Shown here piece by piece: positions 62,601-64,000 of a stretch of 64,000 nucleotides of DNA. Within the stretch, counting starts at the first letter, position 1, and the number at the start of each line of letters is the position of its first letter. Under the pieces are notes generated by a model. That model was given only the letters and a program-made list of their open reading frames with translations, was not told the origin of the DNA and did not search any database. The translations under genes were made by a program, and so were the position numbers. The stretch lies in the NCBI RefSeq assembly GCF_001039355.2, contig NW_019775835.1, forward strand, positions 739,155 through 803,154. Direction: 5' to 3'. This DNA comes from Lingula anatina (taxonomy: Eukaryota > Brachiopoda > Lingulata > Lingulida > Lingulidae).

Positions 62601-63524
62601 CAAAATATTGAATAATCCCTTTACGTATACTAGAAAGCACAACATATATTCTACAATATACTCATGCCATGTTAGCCAAAATCAAGTGACATTGCAAATG
62701 TCTTACCTGGCAGTGGATATTTGGCATCACTGATATAGTATCTATAGTAATGGTGCTCACAGTCTTGTTTACTTTTGGTCTGCATTTGGTGGGATATGTC
62801 AGTCCTAGAATTAAAGAGTAGTGTTATAACTTACATGATAGACATGTTTTAATACTGATATTGATTTATTAGGCTCATTTTTCAATACAAACTGTTAAAT
62901 AAATATATTCAGATGTTGTGTTGGAGAAATGCCTTGAATTAAATTTCTAAAAAATTAGTGTATTCCATTGTATCTGTTCAATGAGCATTAATTACTATTT
63001 TAATTTAATTTAATCTGCTTTCATTTAGACACCTGTTCTAGTTTATACTGACCAGTTTCCCACTCCACAGTCAGCTACAGCTTCCAGCAGTCTCATTTCC
63101 TCAGCAGCTGTCCAGGCCTTGTCAAACAGAGAGAAATCATGCTTCTGTAAAAAAGCAAAATAGATATTTTACAAAGAACAAACAATCATTAAAATTTTTT
63201 TAAATCAATTAAACAGTTGGATGTACCCCAAATCAAAGAATTCCAACATATAAAAAAATGCTTTGACCCCCAAAAAAATTTCTACATAAAATACCAGGGG
63301 TATAGAGGAGTTACAAGACTCAGAATGCCAAAAGGGTGAACAAAATACAGCACAAAGTGAACAATACTCACTATCACAATGTAGTTATGGTCACTTTTGT
63401 GCCTGTCCACTTCCAGTCCTCTGGCAAAGCAGTGGAGACAGGTTTGAACTGGGCATTCAGCACAGCGGATATACGGCTCCTGGAGGGTAATGGTGCACCC
63501 CGGGCACTGGGTATGGGTGTCCAT
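59657..63524 (-). CDS. TADA2A: Transcriptional adaptor ADA2a (TADA2A)
   Basis: ADA2a is the adaptor that links and stimulates GCN5/PCAF in histone acetyltransferase complexes. Twelve exons: 63372-63524, 63053-63144, 62707-62804, 62455-62505, 62034-62195, 61784-61847, 61476-61519, 61209-61319, 60881-61041, 60587-60662, 60019-60092, 59657-59866. They sum to 1296 nt (431 residues; human about 443), in phase throughout. Domains: ZZ zinc finger 1-48 (Cys7, Cys10, Cys21, Cys24, further Cys/His to His42 and His46), SANT about 55-110 (WTAAEEMRLLEAVADCGVGNW), the middle ADA2 region (DNYAE-like NNYAETDLRELEF, LKERQRRKR, LRQEIKRLQEYRHAGI), and a C-terminal SWIRM domain (LKLAQARQMIKIDVNKTRKI). The intron after 62034 uses a GC donor (G|GCAAGT). 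Nuclear protein; single-copy housekeeping gene. Confidence 0.97.
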
Positions 63525-64000
63525 TTCTTAATCTGAAACAAGACACTTCGTTGGTTTGTATCCAATAAAAGGCTTGCTCATAACCACGCTCGGCTGTCAC
63601 CTTGATTGGATAGTAAACGATTGTCGTAAAATCGCTAAATGATATTAAAACCGGGTGCATAAACTTGAAAACCACCTACAACAACCTTGGACTACCACAT
63701 TAATCCAATACAATGCAAACATAAACTATAACAAGTGGTTAAAGCCTTCAAACCGAATGTCGTAAAGTCCCCATAAACCTCCATAGAGACAATAAAATAG
63801 AAGAAGCTTGTGAAACAAGAAAAATCCAGTTCCAACATAATAATCGAAATAAAATACTGCTGGGCATCGGAGCGGCCTAAAACTTGGCACGCTTACCGCT
63901 AATACTGCAGGCTACATCATCCCGTCGCTCGTTTGTAAATTCCGTGCATGGCATACGCACAATCAAACCGTAAAAAACAAATTCTCGGGGTGTCGTTGGC
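63525..64000. other. TADA2A upstream region
   Basis: 476 bp before the TADA2A start codon, somewhat richer in GC and CpG towards 64000 than the introns. No TATA box is obvious near the ATG, as expected for a housekeeping promoter. The minus-strand frame at 63457-63675 overlaps the true first exon out of frame and is not a gene. A further gene may begin beyond the window. Confidence 0.5.

Overview
The window is AT-rich animal nuclear DNA with GT-AG introns, many microsatellites, foldback (MITE-like) elements and decayed Tc1/mariner and LINE copies. The gene content fits an invertebrate bilaterian, probably marine. The sequence alone does not settle the phylum. A resemblance of one predicted peptide to PxF(V/I)-amides leans weakly towards a lophotrochozoan.

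Layout. Positions 168-26116 (+) hold the 3' fourteen coding exons of THOC5, a TREX/THO mRNA-export subunit; its 5' exons lie before the window. The long introns carry most of the repeats. After THOC5 come about 7.5 kb without a convincing gene. Positions 33638-41495 (-) hold a compact gene, not recognised as any named family, that looks like a secreted neuropeptide precursor. It has a TATA box, a signal-peptide exon that runs straight into a PEFI-Gly-Lys-Arg amidation cassette, two more exons each with a PEF(I/V)GKR cassette, a last exon, and a poly(A) signal. A second stretch of about 8 kb without a gene follows (41.5-49.5 kb).

Three genes then lie in tandem on the minus strand. The first (49764-54350) encodes an 887-residue type I membrane protein: signal peptide, SUEL/rhamnose-binding lectin domain, CUB domain, Thr-rich mucin-like stalk, one membrane segment, and a 406-residue cytoplasmic tail with 33-residue tandem repeats. 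The second (55525-58631) encodes a 325-residue phytanoyl-CoA-dioxygenase-family Fe(II)/2-oxoglutarate oxygenase. The third (59657-63524) encodes TADA2A, the ADA2a adaptor of histone acetyltransferase complexes.

Every splice junction in the THOC5, lectin-CUB, PhyH and TADA2A models keeps reading phase, so these exon coordinates are well supported. The neuropeptide gene is phase-consistent too (all junctions phase 0), but the 5' edge of its second exon is uncertain. The genes do not form one pathway: THOC5 and TADA2A are housekeeping nuclear proteins, and the other three look lineage-specific or accessory. The peptide precursor and the lectin-CUB-mucin receptor are the two parts most likely to be undescribed.
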